Notes: generated by a model from the letters alone, not told the origin. A stretch of DNA of 8,250 nt from JAFGOM01 sp964605795 (GCA_964605795.1 CAZSDZ010000081.1:1-8250), one strand, 5' to 3'. Shown: positions 1-6,716, counted from the stretch's first letter. A program made the numbers and translations.

Positions 1-25
1 GAGGAGATGAACACACCTCCCGGCT

Positions 26-66
26 ACCGGTACTGACCGGTTCGTGTCTTGTCAGATTCTTTTTTT
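26..66 (+). terminator. Hairpin plus T-run, probable terminator of an upstream gene
   Basis: Two copies of ACCGGT (26-31 and 36-41), each self-complementary, flank a 4-base loop and can form a 6-bp hairpin. About 18 bases later comes a run of seven T (60-66), and a second run of eight T follows at 75-82. U-rich ends are typical archaeal terminators. One frame ends in TGA at 34-36 and another in TAA at 66-68, so the tail of an upstream + strand gene may lie here, but too little is visible to name it. Confidence 0.4.
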
Positions 67-92
67 AAACCCGATTTTTTTTGAGCCATGAC
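60..92 (+). promoter_or_regulatory. TATA-like box upstream of the giant helicase gene
   Basis: The stretch TTTTTTTAAA at 60-69 resembles an archaeal TATA box. It is centred about 27 bases before the ATG at 93, which is the usual distance from box to transcription start. No Shine-Dalgarno motif lies before 93 or before the alternative TTG at 81, so a leaderless transcript beginning at or next to the ATG is plausible. The same T-run could instead serve only as the terminator of the previous gene. Inference only. Confidence 0.3.
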
Positions 93-3000
93 ATGATAGG
101 CGAACCAGAGGAATCAACCGGTTCAGTCAGGGAGACTCCGATCGTCTCGGTTGCCATCATTGCAGAAGAGGCAGTGCACTATGCAACCCAGCAGAACGGG
201 CTGCCGGTTGTACGAAAGATTACCATAACAAACCTCGTAAAAGATTCCTTCTCTGACATAAAAGTCTGTGTCCAGACACAACCTGCCTTTGCGAGCCCCT
301 GGGAGACCTGGATCTCACGAATCTCTCCGGGTGAGATCTATTCCCTTGATCCGGTTGATCTCGTTTTATCTTCTGTTTTTTTGCAGAACGTCACCGAGAG
401 GCTGACCGGATCAGTAACCGTCACTCTCTATGCCGGGGACCGGCAGATCGGGTCTGCAACCAGTAGGATCAGTATCTACGCATACAACGAGTGGATCGGG
501 ATCGTGCCGGTCCCCGGGATCCTGGCTGCCTTTGTCACCCCGAACGATCCGGCGATAGCCCTGGTTCTCAGGAGTGCATCATCCCTCCTTGCATCCTGGA
601 CCGGTGACTCCGCACTCTCAGGGTACCAGTCGCAGAGCAGGAAACGTGCATACCTTATGACCCAGGCGATATTCTACGCACTGCAGAAAGAGGATATCAG
701 GTATGCCCATACACCGGCAAGTTTTGAGAAGGGAGGGCAGAAGATAAGGCTTGCACCCCGGGTACTCAAAGACCGTCTCGGTAACTGTCTTGACATCTCG
801 GTACTGGTATCATCATGCCTGGAACAGGCAGGACTTCACCCCCTGATCGTGCTTTTGCCAGACCATGCAATTACCGGCGTATGGCTCACAGACGAGACAT
901 TTCCCGGCGGTGCATCAGACACCATTATTCCCCTCAGAAAACGGGTATCCCTGGGTGAGATCTGCATTTTTGATGCCGTTGCGATAACTTCTGACCATTC
1001 GGGATCATTTCAGGAAGCAGTACTATCCGGAAAAAAACAGATATCAGGAGAGAGCCTCTCCTGCTGCGTTCTTGACATAACCTTTACCAGGCGGGTACTG
1101 GGAATCAGACCTCTTACCATCCCGGGTCTTTCACAGGGGACGATACAAAAACCTCCTGAGATCCGGGAGAAGGAATCCCGGGATCCGGTTGAACTCAGCC
1201 CTGACTTCACCGATACAATTCCCGCAGGAATAACACAACCGCAACCGCACATTGTGTATGAACGGATAGAGTCCTGGAAACGCAGCCTCCTGGATCTCTC
1301 GCAAAAAAACAGACTTCTCCACTACACTGAGTCAAAAGAGACTATCAGGTTCTGTCCGCCGCCCCTGCATGACCTGTCCGAATCCTTCTCTTCAGGCACC
1401 GGATTTCAGATCTATTCCATTAAAATCCTGGAACAGAACATGCAGAATCTGGATCTGTTACAGGATCCGAACCTGACCGGACTGCTGTACCAGGAACTCT
1501 TCTCACACCGCCTCTACTCCCCGACTCCTGAAGATGAGATCCGGGCCCGGCTGCAACGGTTGTATAAAACCGCACAGACCAGCAGAAAGGAGACCGGGTC
1601 TGATACACTCTTCCTCGCAGTTGGAATGCTCCGCTGGTACGAGTCAGAATCATCAGATACACCACTCCTTGCTCCGATCATTCTCATTCCTGCGGAACTG
1701 TCCCGGCCGTCAGCGGTCGAAGAGTTCTCCCTTACCGGCAAAGACGGACAGGGATCTCTGAACACGACTCTCCTTCATCTGTTGCGAACCGAATTTCTCC
1801 TCACTATTCCCGGACTGGATCCGGTCCCGGCAAAGACCCGGGGAATAGATACGAAAACTATTCTGAAGCTGATTGGTCAGGCGATAAAGAACATTCCACG
1901 CTGGGAGGTTCTGGATTATGCCTGCCTCTCTCATTTCTCGTTCTCGAAGTATCATATCTGGCAGGATCTGGAGTCCAGATCTGATCAGCTGCTACATTCC
2001 AGCCTGATTGCCTCTCTTGCAGATCCCAATACCCGGTGCGGTACCGGTGCAGAGACCTTTCCCAGGGTAGAAGAGCTTGAGACCAGGTATCACCCGGAAG
2101 AGATATTCTGTCCGTTAAGCACCGATTCATCGCAACTGGCAGCGGTGCTGGCAGCAGGCGAGGGGAGAACATTTGTGCTTCATGGACCTCCCGGGACAGG
2201 AAAATCACAGACGATTGCAAATATCATTGCCCACTGCATGGCTAAAGGCAGAACCGTACTGTTTGTATCTGAAAAACAGGTAGCACTCGATGTGGTTCTC
2301 GAGCGACTAAAAGAATGCGGGCTTGGTCCCTTCTGCCTGGATATGCATTCTGAATCATCATCAAAGAAGAGAGTGCTTGCCCAGTTTGAAGAGGTACTGA
2401 ACATTGCACAGGTTCCTTCTCCCTGCGACCGGCACAAGACCGCAGAAGAACTCTCAACTGTTCGTCATCGGTTGCATTCCTATGCAGATGCATTATTCAG
2501 TGAACGCAAAACCAGAGAGAGTCTCTATTATGCCATCCAGCAGCTGATCAGGCACCGGCATGTTCCGCTTGTGCCCCTCTCCTGGCCCTCGTTCGATGAT
2601 ATGAACGAGGAGAAACTGCAGGAATTGCAGAGGGTAGTGCACCAGCTCAGCCTTGCATACAAGGGATGTAACCCGCCGGCCACCCATCCCTGGCACCCAA
2701 TCACCCGTGATACATACAGTATCGGATGGAAAAATTCAGTTCATGATGCCCTATTAGAAGTAAGAACTGCGGTCAGTGAGATCAGGACCTGTCTGCAGAC
2801 GCTTATTCCCCTGATCCGTGGAGAAGAATATGGAGAAGGTGCCGGAAATCCTGATGAAATCCTGCAGATACTCTCACTCATATCAGTATGCAGCACTACC
2901 ATCCCGGCTGCACTGCTCAAACATCCCCAATTTGAAACGATACAAAAGCAGGCAGAAATTGTTATCAGAACAGGAAATATTCGGGATGCTGCAAGAAAAA

Positions 3001-5306
3001 ACCTCTACCAGCGGTATACCCCAAATATCCTGACCCTTGATCTCAGGCATTTATCTGACCTGGCTACAGGATCTGCAAAAAAAGGAATGATCCAACGGTT
3101 CCGGGAAGAGAGAAAAATCCGCAGGCAACTCAAACATGTCGCAAATCCCGGATACTCTGTCACAGATGCAGGGATCGCACAGGATCTTGCTGATGCAGTC
3201 TCAGTAGTACAGCTGGAACTGTTCATTCAGGATAACAATCGGGCAGGAACACGGTATTTCGGAGAGGCGTGGAACGAAGGGGAAGCTGACTGGGATCAAC
3301 TCAGGCAGACCATCACGCTCTGCAGGGACTTACGGAAGCATGCTGCATCCCTTGCAGACAATGAACAAAACCGCTCCGGATTGCTCCTGGAGCGGTGGCA
3401 CTCCCTTATCTCCCAGGAGAAAGACAGGATACAAACACTACATGTTCAGTTCTCTGAACGGGTAACCATGTTCCATGAAAGTGTCAGTACCCTGACCAGA
3501 CTGCTTGGTTGTGATCCGATCCGGGCCTTTGGCGAGAAGAATTGTGGGACATACCTTGACTCGGTCGCTTCCCGGGTTGAGGAATGGTCTGCCTGCCTTG
3601 ACCAGCTCCAGCCATGGTGTGTATGGCAGGCGGCACGAAAAGAAGGTATCAGTCATGGTCTCCTCCCGCTGATTGAGTACGTGGAAGATGAAAATTGTGC
3701 AGATCCTGACTGGAAAGCACTCTTTAGGAGAGGATATTACCAGTGGTGGGCTGATTCGTTGCGAGACTCTGATCCAGATCTGAACCAATTTTACCGGCCG
3801 GTCTTTGAAGATCTTCTGGGACACTACCACCAGATAGAAGAGAGATTTTTACTAGAGACACAGCAGGAGATAAAGGCCAGGGTCACTGAGAACATGCAGA
3901 TGATCCGGTCCGGACAGGAAGAGCAGGAGATGCGAATCCTGCAGCGGCAGGTAAAACTTCAGCGGAACCATCTCCCATTGCGTCTTTTGTTTGCAAAGAT
4001 TGCAACGATACTGCCTCAGTTAAAACCCTGTCTCCTCATGAGCCCGGTATCTGTTTCACGATATCTGGGACCAGAGGTTGAGATGTTTGATCTCGTTGTC
4101 TTTGATGAGGCTTCCCAGGTGCCGGTCTGGGATGCAGCAGGTGCACTCTCCAGGGGAAAGGAGGCAGTCATTGTCGGGGATCCCATGCAGTTACCGCCCA
4201 CCCGTATCTTTGAGAAGAGTTATCCTTACATTGATGATGAGATCCAGGATCTCGAGAGTGTTCTTGATGACTGTATCGCTGCCCGGATTCCGTCACTTCA
4301 TCTTCGCTGGCATTACCGGAGTCATAATCAGAGTCTGATAGCATTTAGCAACCATCATTTCTACAACAACTCACTTCTGACATTCCCATCTCCAAAGAAA
4401 GCACCGGCACTATCATTCCGTCACATTCAGGGGATATTTGACCGGGGGAAAACCCGGACAAACAGGAGAGAAGCAGAAGCGGTAGTAGAGGAGATGGTAA
4501 AACGGCTATTGGATCCGGAAACCGCAGAGGACTCGATGGGGGTTGTAACCTTCAGTGCCAGTCAGCAGGATCTGATCATCTCGTTGCTTGATGAGGCCAT
4601 ACGTAACCATCCCGAGATTGAATCCTGCTGCAATGAGAACAGGCCTGATACGATCTTTGTGAAGAATCTTGAGAATGTCCAGGGTGACGAGCGGGATGTC
4701 ATTTTATTCTCGGTCGGGTACGGCCCTGACAGTCAGGGCCGGATCTCACTCAATTTCGGACCCTTAAACCGGACAGGCGGGGAACGCCGGTTAAACGTGG
4801 CGATAACAAGAGCACGAAAAGAGATTGTTGTCTTCTCATCACTGCATGCATCTGATATTGATCTCACAAGAACTGATGCAGACGGGGTCAGGCTGCTGAA
4901 GTCATTCCTCTTCTATGCCGAGCATGGCCCATCCTCGCTGGCTCTTGAGGAGAAAAACCCTGAGGAGATGAACAATTCAGCAATGGTTCAGGAAGTGTAC
5001 GATACGCTGGTAAAGAGAGGTTATCCTGTTCATACCCGGGTTGGATACGGAGGTTATACTGTTGATCTCGCTATCTGCGATCCTGCCAACCCGGATCGGT
5101 ACATCCTTGGTATCGAATGTGAAGGGACCGGGTATTGCCAGGCAGAAACAGTACGGGACCGGGAGTACCAAAAGGGGATTATTCTCAAGAACCTTGGATG
5201 GAAGATGCACCGGATTTGGATCCTTGACTGGTGGGATGATCCGGAGAGGGAACTGGCCAGGATTGAAGAGGTGATAGGAGAAGTGAGAGGGTCTGTGGAA
5301 ATGTGA
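93..5306 (+). CDS. Giant DUF4011 superfamily 1 helicase with C-terminal Vsr/MTES_1575-like nuclease
   Basis: A 1,737-residue protein, numbered from the ATG at 93. An in-frame TTG at 81 would add four residues, and TAA at 66 closes the frame upstream. Residues about 15-145 look like a beta-sandwich. Residues 180-300 are transglutaminase-like, with GNC (C232), DHA (H258) and a possible third residue, D294. DUF4011 starts near W395, with LLDLSQKNRLL at 399-409. The helicase has a Q-motif-like Q681, Walker A GPPGTGKS (698-705), DEAS (D1338-E1339), GDPMQLPP (from 1362), WHYRS (from 1406), ENVQGDERD (from 1527) and NVAITRAR (from 1568). About 630 residues, many likely helical, separate Walker A from Walker B. 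The C-terminal nuclease shows D1658, ECEG (E1675, E1677), RDR (1688-1690), and GW and RIW at 1702-1709. No DUF3320 tail follows. Proteins of this build are predicted intracellular antiviral effectors that unwind and cut foreign DNA. The domains are clear; the antiviral role is inferred. Confidence 0.93.
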   Translation: MIGEPEESTGSVRETPIVSVAIIAEEAVHYATQQNGLPVVRKITITNLVKDSFSDIKVCVQTQPAFASPWETWISRISPGEIYSLDPVDLVLSSVFLQNVTERLTGSVTVTLYAGDRQIGSATSRISIYAYNEWIGIVPVPGILAAFVTPNDPAIALVLRSASSLLASWTGDSALSGYQSQSRKRAYLMTQAIFYALQKEDIRYAHTPASFEKGGQKIRLAPRVLKDRLGNCLDISVLVSSCLEQAGLHPLIVLLPDHAITGVWLTDETFPGGASDTIIPLRKRVSLGEICIFDAVAITSDHSGSFQEAVLSGKKQISGESLSCCVLDITFTRRVLGIRPLTIPGLSQGTIQKPPEIREKESRDPVELSPDFTDTIPAGITQPQPHIVYERIESWKRSLLDLSQKNRLLHYTESKETIRFCPPPLHDLSESFSSGTGFQIYSIKILEQNMQNLDLLQDPNLTGLLYQELFSHRLYSPTPEDEIRARLQRLYKTAQTSRKETGSDTLFLAVGMLRWYESESSDTPLLAPIILIPAELSRPSAVEEFSLTGKDGQGSLNTTLLHLLRTEFLLTIPGLDPVPAKTRGIDTKTILKLIGQAIKNIPRWEVLDYACLSHFSFSKYHIWQDLESRSDQLLHSSLIASLADPNTRCGTGAETFPRVEELETRYHPEEIFCPLSTDSSQLAAVLAAGEGRTFVLHGPPGTGKSQTIANIIAHCMAKGRTVLFVSEKQVALDVVLERLKECGLGPFCLDMHSESSSKKRVLAQFEEVLNIAQVPSPCDRHKTAEELSTVRHRLHSYADALFSERKTRESLYYAIQQLIRHRHVPLVPLSWPSFDDMNEEKLQELQRVVHQLSLAYKGCNPPATHPWHPITRDTYSIGWKNSVHDALLEVRTAVSEIRTCLQTLIPLIRGEEYGEGAGNPDEILQILSLISVCSTTIPAALLKHPQFETIQKQAEIVIRTGNIRDAARKNLYQRYTPNILTLDLRHLSDLATGSAKKGMIQRFREERKIRRQLKHVANPGYSVTDAGIAQDLADAVSVVQLELFIQDNNRAGTRYFGEAWNEGEADWDQLRQTITLCRDLRKHAASLADNEQNRSGLLLERWHSLISQEKDRIQTLHVQFSERVTMFHESVSTLTRLLGCDPIRAFGEKNCGTYLDSVASRVEEWSACLDQLQPWCVWQAARKEGISHGLLPLIEYVEDENCADPDWKALFRRGYYQWWADSLRDSDPDLNQFYRPVFEDLLGHYHQIEERFLLETQQEIKARVTENMQMIRSGQEEQEMRILQRQVKLQRNHLPLRLLFAKIATILPQLKPCLLMSPVSVSRYLGPEVEMFDLVVFDEASQVPVWDAAGALSRGKEAVIVGDPMQLPPTRIFEKSYPYIDDEIQDLESVLDDCIAARIPSLHLRWHYRSHNQSLIAFSNHHFYNNSLLTFPSPKKAPALSFRHIQGIFDRGKTRTNRREAEAVVEEMVKRLLDPETAEDSMGVVTFSASQQDLIISLLDEAIRNHPEIESCCNENRPDTIFVKNLENVQGDERDVILFSVGYGPDSQGRISLNFGPLNRTGGERRLNVAITRARKEIVVFSSLHASDIDLTRTDADGVRLLKSFLFYAEHGPSSLALEEKNPEEMNNSAMVQEVYDTLVKRGYPVHTRVGYGGYTVDLAICDPANPDRYILGIECEGTGYCQAETVRDREYQKGIILKNLGWKMHRIWILDWWDDPERELARIEEVIGEVRGSVEM

Positions 5307-5327
5307 TGAGTGAGTTAAGTGAGAAGA

Positions 5328-5391
5328 GTCCAAATGAAGTGTTATTAGTTTAAGTACCTTAGTTCTCTAATTCGAATTAATCCATTTGGAC
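5328..5391. repeat. 9-bp perfect inverted repeat
   Basis: GTCCAAATG at 5328-5336 is the exact reverse complement of CATTTGGAC at 5383-5391, with 46 bases between. The arms stop pairing immediately on both sides. They lie inside the broken small gene, so the match may be chance, an RNA stem over the start region, or a remnant of a binding site. Confidence 0.3.
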
Positions 5392-5503
5392 AGATTTCTA
5401 TTCCACCACAATATGAGGAATTTGAGTGAATTAGCAAACTTGGGTTTTTAATGAATCCCAGAAAGAACCGGTAGAAATTTATTGCAAAGCAATTCAATTA
5501 ACT

Positions 5504-5520
5504 GAAAAACAAAAAGAAAA
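5504..5520 (-). terminator. U-rich terminator after the three-gene toxin-antitoxin operon
   Basis: Read on the - strand, the bases just past the stop of the 65-residue gene are CTTTTCTTTTTGTTTTTC, beginning within three bases of the stop codon. Clustered T-runs without a stem are a normal archaeal termination signal. On the + strand the same bases code for the lysine-rich end of the broken small gene. Confidence 0.5.
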
Positions 5521-5522
5521 GA

Positions 5523-5720
5523 TCATTTCCTATTCTCAATAATTTCAGAAACTACAGAGTCAAAATCATTGCTTAACCACTTCTTTCTTTCCCGGGTATA
5601 ATCCCCATGACCTTTATCATAGCTTTGGATAAATCTTTTAGCATCTACGGGGCCAAGGGCATCAACCAGAGCATCATATCCCTTTTTGCGAATTTCACTT
5701 ATTGTGAGAACCTGAGTCAT
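5523..5720 (-). CDS. Small uncharacterised protein, third gene of toxin-antitoxin operon
   Basis: A 65-residue protein starting at the ATG at 5720. An adjacent ATG at 5723 and a TTG at 5732 are in frame; the ATG at 5720 is preferred because the similar proteins I recall begin about eight residues before the EIRKKGYDALVDALG block. The visible core is that block, then DAKRFIQSYDKGHGDYT and RERKKWL, then an acidic tail ending ENRK. It is charged, mostly helical in character, and has no signal peptide or membrane segment. Similar short proteins are, to my recollection, widespread in cyanobacteria and methanogens without assigned function. It lies 43 bases after the zinc-finger gene on the same strand, ends in TGA and runs straight into a U-rich terminator. 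By position it could be a third toxin-antitoxin component or a regulator. The existence of the gene is well supported; its function is unknown. Confidence 0.75.
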   Translation of the reverse strand: MTQVLTISEIRKKGYDALVDALGPVDAKRFIQSYDKGHGDYTRERKKWLSNDFDSVVSEIIENRK

Positions 5721-5763
5721 CATCCATCTCAATCAACCATATTACCGGATCTGTATTTACATA

Positions 5764-6003
5764 TCATGCAGTAATAGAGCCGGCAGCAAAATCATAGACA
5801 TTGATCGTAAGGCCCGGTTCGAGACATCGCTCTGTAATGTCAGCAAGTCTGTCCTGTATCTCTTCAGACAAATATTCTTCACCACATACCGGACAAATCA
5901 TTGCCGGTACGTGTCTGAAAAGAAATGCAACTCCATTTTTTTCAAATGCGACAGTAGTTAAACCATCAATTGTAATACCTTCATCACATTGAATGCACTT
6001 CAT
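5764..6003 (-). CDS. YgiT/MqsA-type zinc-finger protein, probable antitoxin
   Basis: A 79-residue protein with the N-terminal zinc-finger layout of YgiT/MqsA antitoxins: C3-x2-C6 near the start and C37-P-V-C40 followed by GEEY, with a beta-rich stretch between. A short helix (EEIQDRLADITERC) follows the second cysteine pair. MqsA itself carries a C-terminal helix-turn-helix for operator binding; that domain is absent here, so this is the short zinc-finger-only form. In such pairs the finger domain binds and blocks the toxin. The ATG overlaps the stop of the upstream DUF4258 gene as ATGA, and an AGGTGA motif sits four bases before it, favouring coupled and efficient antitoxin synthesis. The family match is strong; the antitoxin role rests on the pairing. 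Confidence 0.85.
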   Translation of the reverse strand: MKCIQCDEGITIDGLTTVAFEKNGVAFLFRHVPAMICPVCGEEYLSEEIQDRLADITERCLEPGLTINVYDFAAGSITA

Positions 6004-6299
6004 CTCTTCACCTTATAGGTATACGTTTCATCCCACAGTTCCGGATCAGGTTCATATGCAGTTATAATGACAATTGTATCTTCTGCTTCATTAACAGCAT
6101 ATGTGACGTGTATGGCCCTGTTTTTACACACATGTGATACTAAATATGCAGGATGGGGCTTTGAATCATCATATGTTCTGATAATGGTTCCTTCTCTGAT
6201 ACAAGTAACAGCATCTTCCTTTGAGATTGAGCGTTCCATCATCTTTTGATAAGCATGGACCGTAATTATAATTTTTTTCCCTGATACATCACGAGCCAT
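6000..6299 (-). CDS. DUF4258-family protein, probable toxin of a toxin-antitoxin pair
   Basis: A 99-residue protein matching the DUF4258 pattern: HAYQKMMERSISKEDAV (H15, R23), then EGTIIRTYDDSKPHPAYLV, then RAIHVTYAVN (H64), and an ending with ITAYEPDPELWD. DUF4258 proteins are small alpha/beta proteins, probably related to the BrnT/RelE-like fold of RNA-cleaving toxins, and are often encoded next to antitoxins. The full family length is present. Here it is the first gene of the operon, overlapping a YgiT-type zinc-finger gene by four bases. A TATA-like box and a palindrome lie just upstream of the ATG. No Shine-Dalgarno motif precedes the ATG, in contrast to the antitoxin gene, which would favour antitoxin excess. 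Its RNase activity is inferred from family and context; no catalytic site can be proven here. Confidence 0.85.
   Translation of the reverse strand: MARDVSGKKIIITVHAYQKMMERSISKEDAVTCIREGTIIRTYDDSKPHPAYLVSHVCKNRAIHVTYAVNEAEDTIVIITAYEPDPELWDETYTYKVKR
6008..6013 (-). promoter_or_regulatory. Shine-Dalgarno site for the zinc-finger antitoxin gene
   Basis: AGGTGA on the - strand lies four bases before the ATG at 6003, inside the last codons of the DUF4258 gene. It fixes the antitoxin start and allows translation beyond simple coupling. Confidence 0.65.
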
Positions 6300-6302
6300 C
6301 TA

Positions 6303-6319
6303 TAGATTATGTAAATCTA
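6303..6319. promoter_or_regulatory. Palindrome before the toxin ATG, candidate operator
   Basis: TAGATT (6303-6308) and AATCTA (6314-6319) form a perfect 6-bp inverted repeat with a 5-base spacer. It begins three bases upstream of the DUF4258 ATG and lies downstream of the TATA-like box, over the expected transcription start. Such symmetric sites are typical operators for self-repressing toxin-antitoxin complexes. The only partner seen lacks a DNA-binding domain, so the binder would have to be the toxin-antitoxin complex, the 65-residue third protein or another regulator. Confidence 0.45.
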
Positions 6320-6332
6320 CGTCTCTTACATG

Positions 6333-6348
6333 CATATAAGTTTGTGTG
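6333..6348 (-). promoter_or_regulatory. TATA-like box for the three-gene toxin-antitoxin operon
   Basis: On the - strand CTTATATG (6333-6340) resembles an archaeal TATA element and is preceded by an A-rich ACAAA that could serve as the BRE. A start about 25 bases downstream would fall near 6311-6315, inside the palindrome and some 12-15 bases before the ATG. This leaves a very short leader, consistent with the absence of a Shine-Dalgarno site. Confidence 0.45.
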
Positions 6349-6410
6349 ATACACAGAATCCCTGACAGTTTATTATCGTACATCGTTTGCTTTTCCCGGT
6401 TCCGGTGATA

Positions 6411-6560
6411 TTACACCAGGGAATTCTTACGGTGCCCTAAGACATGATATTTTATCCGGACCAGTCGGAGGGCATCAGCACGCTGCACAAGCCTCCTCCA
6501 TCGGGCAGACCCGGAGATACCCGATTCTTTTCCGGTTGGATGTAAATTTGAGGGGATATA
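6411..6560 (-). pseudogene. Possible C-terminal coding remnant, unknown
   Basis: A - strand frame ending in TAA at 6411 encodes an arginine-rich tail with segments such as ARWRRLVQRADALRLVRIK and YHVLGHRKNSLV. It reads more like real protein than random frame translation. There is a stop at its head and no ATG; only an internal GTG could start it. It may be the 3' end of a lost gene or a chance frame, since the opposite strand is also open here. No family was recognised. It lies just upstream of the toxin-antitoxin operon on the same strand. Confidence 0.2.
6500..6525. repeat. 6-bp hairpin ATCGGG/CCCGAT
   Basis: ATCGGG (6500-6505) pairs exactly with CCCGAT (6520-6525) across a 14-base loop. 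A competing inner stem (CGGG with CCCG, loop CAGA) is also possible. A T-rich tract TTCTTTT follows on the + strand, making it terminator-like, but no + strand gene is seen for it to end. Confidence 0.25.
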
Positions 6561-6716
6561 TCAGCCTGAACCCGATGCTTTGTAGTGAAACTCAATTGAA
6601 TAACTAACCCGAATCTTGAACACATCCTGACCTTTCCAGTGTTAGGAAGCGATATTTGTTAGTAAAGAGGAAAACAAACGAGAAGACTGTGCTGGCGGTA
6701 AAGAACGAAGAGAAAA

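Larger units (their letters stand above)
5306..5542 (+). pseudogene. Small unknown gene broken by three +1 shifts at T-runs
   Basis: The ATG at 5306 overlaps the helicase stop as TGATG and opens a frame reading MSELSEKSPNEVLLV to TAA (5351). Dropping one T from the run 5349-5351 continues the reading as KYLSSLIRINPFGQIS and so on to a TGA at 5427. Dropping one T from 5421-5423 continues as LSELANLGF to a TAA at 5449. Dropping one T from 5445-5449 continues to TAA (5540-5542), ending CKAIQLTEKQKEKIISYSQ. The joined product is 77 residues of ordinary composition, rich in K and E towards the end, with no family recognised. The start overlap suggests translation coupled to the helicase, hence a partner, modulator or immunity protein. 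It could be a pseudogene, a set of sequencing errors in T-runs, or (less likely) a gene using slippage. Its last 20 bases overlap the convergent gene at 5523-5720. Confidence 0.45.
6349..6716. other. Intergenic stretch with no firm gene
   Basis: No gene here can be supported with confidence. Both strands carry stretches open for 150 bases or more around 6360-6606, overlapping each other, with no ATG at their heads. Contents listed separately are a possible coding remnant on the - strand (6411-6560) and a 6-bp hairpin (6500-6525). Bases 6607-6716 are A/G-rich and show no recognisable feature. Confidence 0.5.

Noticed and set aside
1010..4338. Many 60-130 codon frames opposite or overlapping the helicase gene
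   Set aside because: They lie within a clearly coding 5.2-kb gene, show no family motifs and have no ribosome sites.
1..4974. The 13-base word GAGGAGATGAACA occurs at 1-13 and again at 4962-4974
   Set aside because: One shared 13-mer is about what chance gives in 8 kb; flanks do not match and there is no att-like context.
5306..5542. Programmed ribosomal frameshifting as the explanation for the three breaks
   Set aside because: Three events in 77 codons, at runs of only three to five T, would leave little full-length product; mutation or base error is more likely unless conservation shows otherwise.
5810..5830. GGTTCGA word resembling a tRNA T-loop
   Set aside because: No acceptor, D or anticodon stems pair around it and it lies inside the zinc-finger coding sequence.
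6345..6606. A + strand frame open for about 250 bases, ending TAA near 6606
   Set aside because: No ATG until near its end, no ribosome site, no recognisable motif, and the opposite strand is also open; not supported as a gene.
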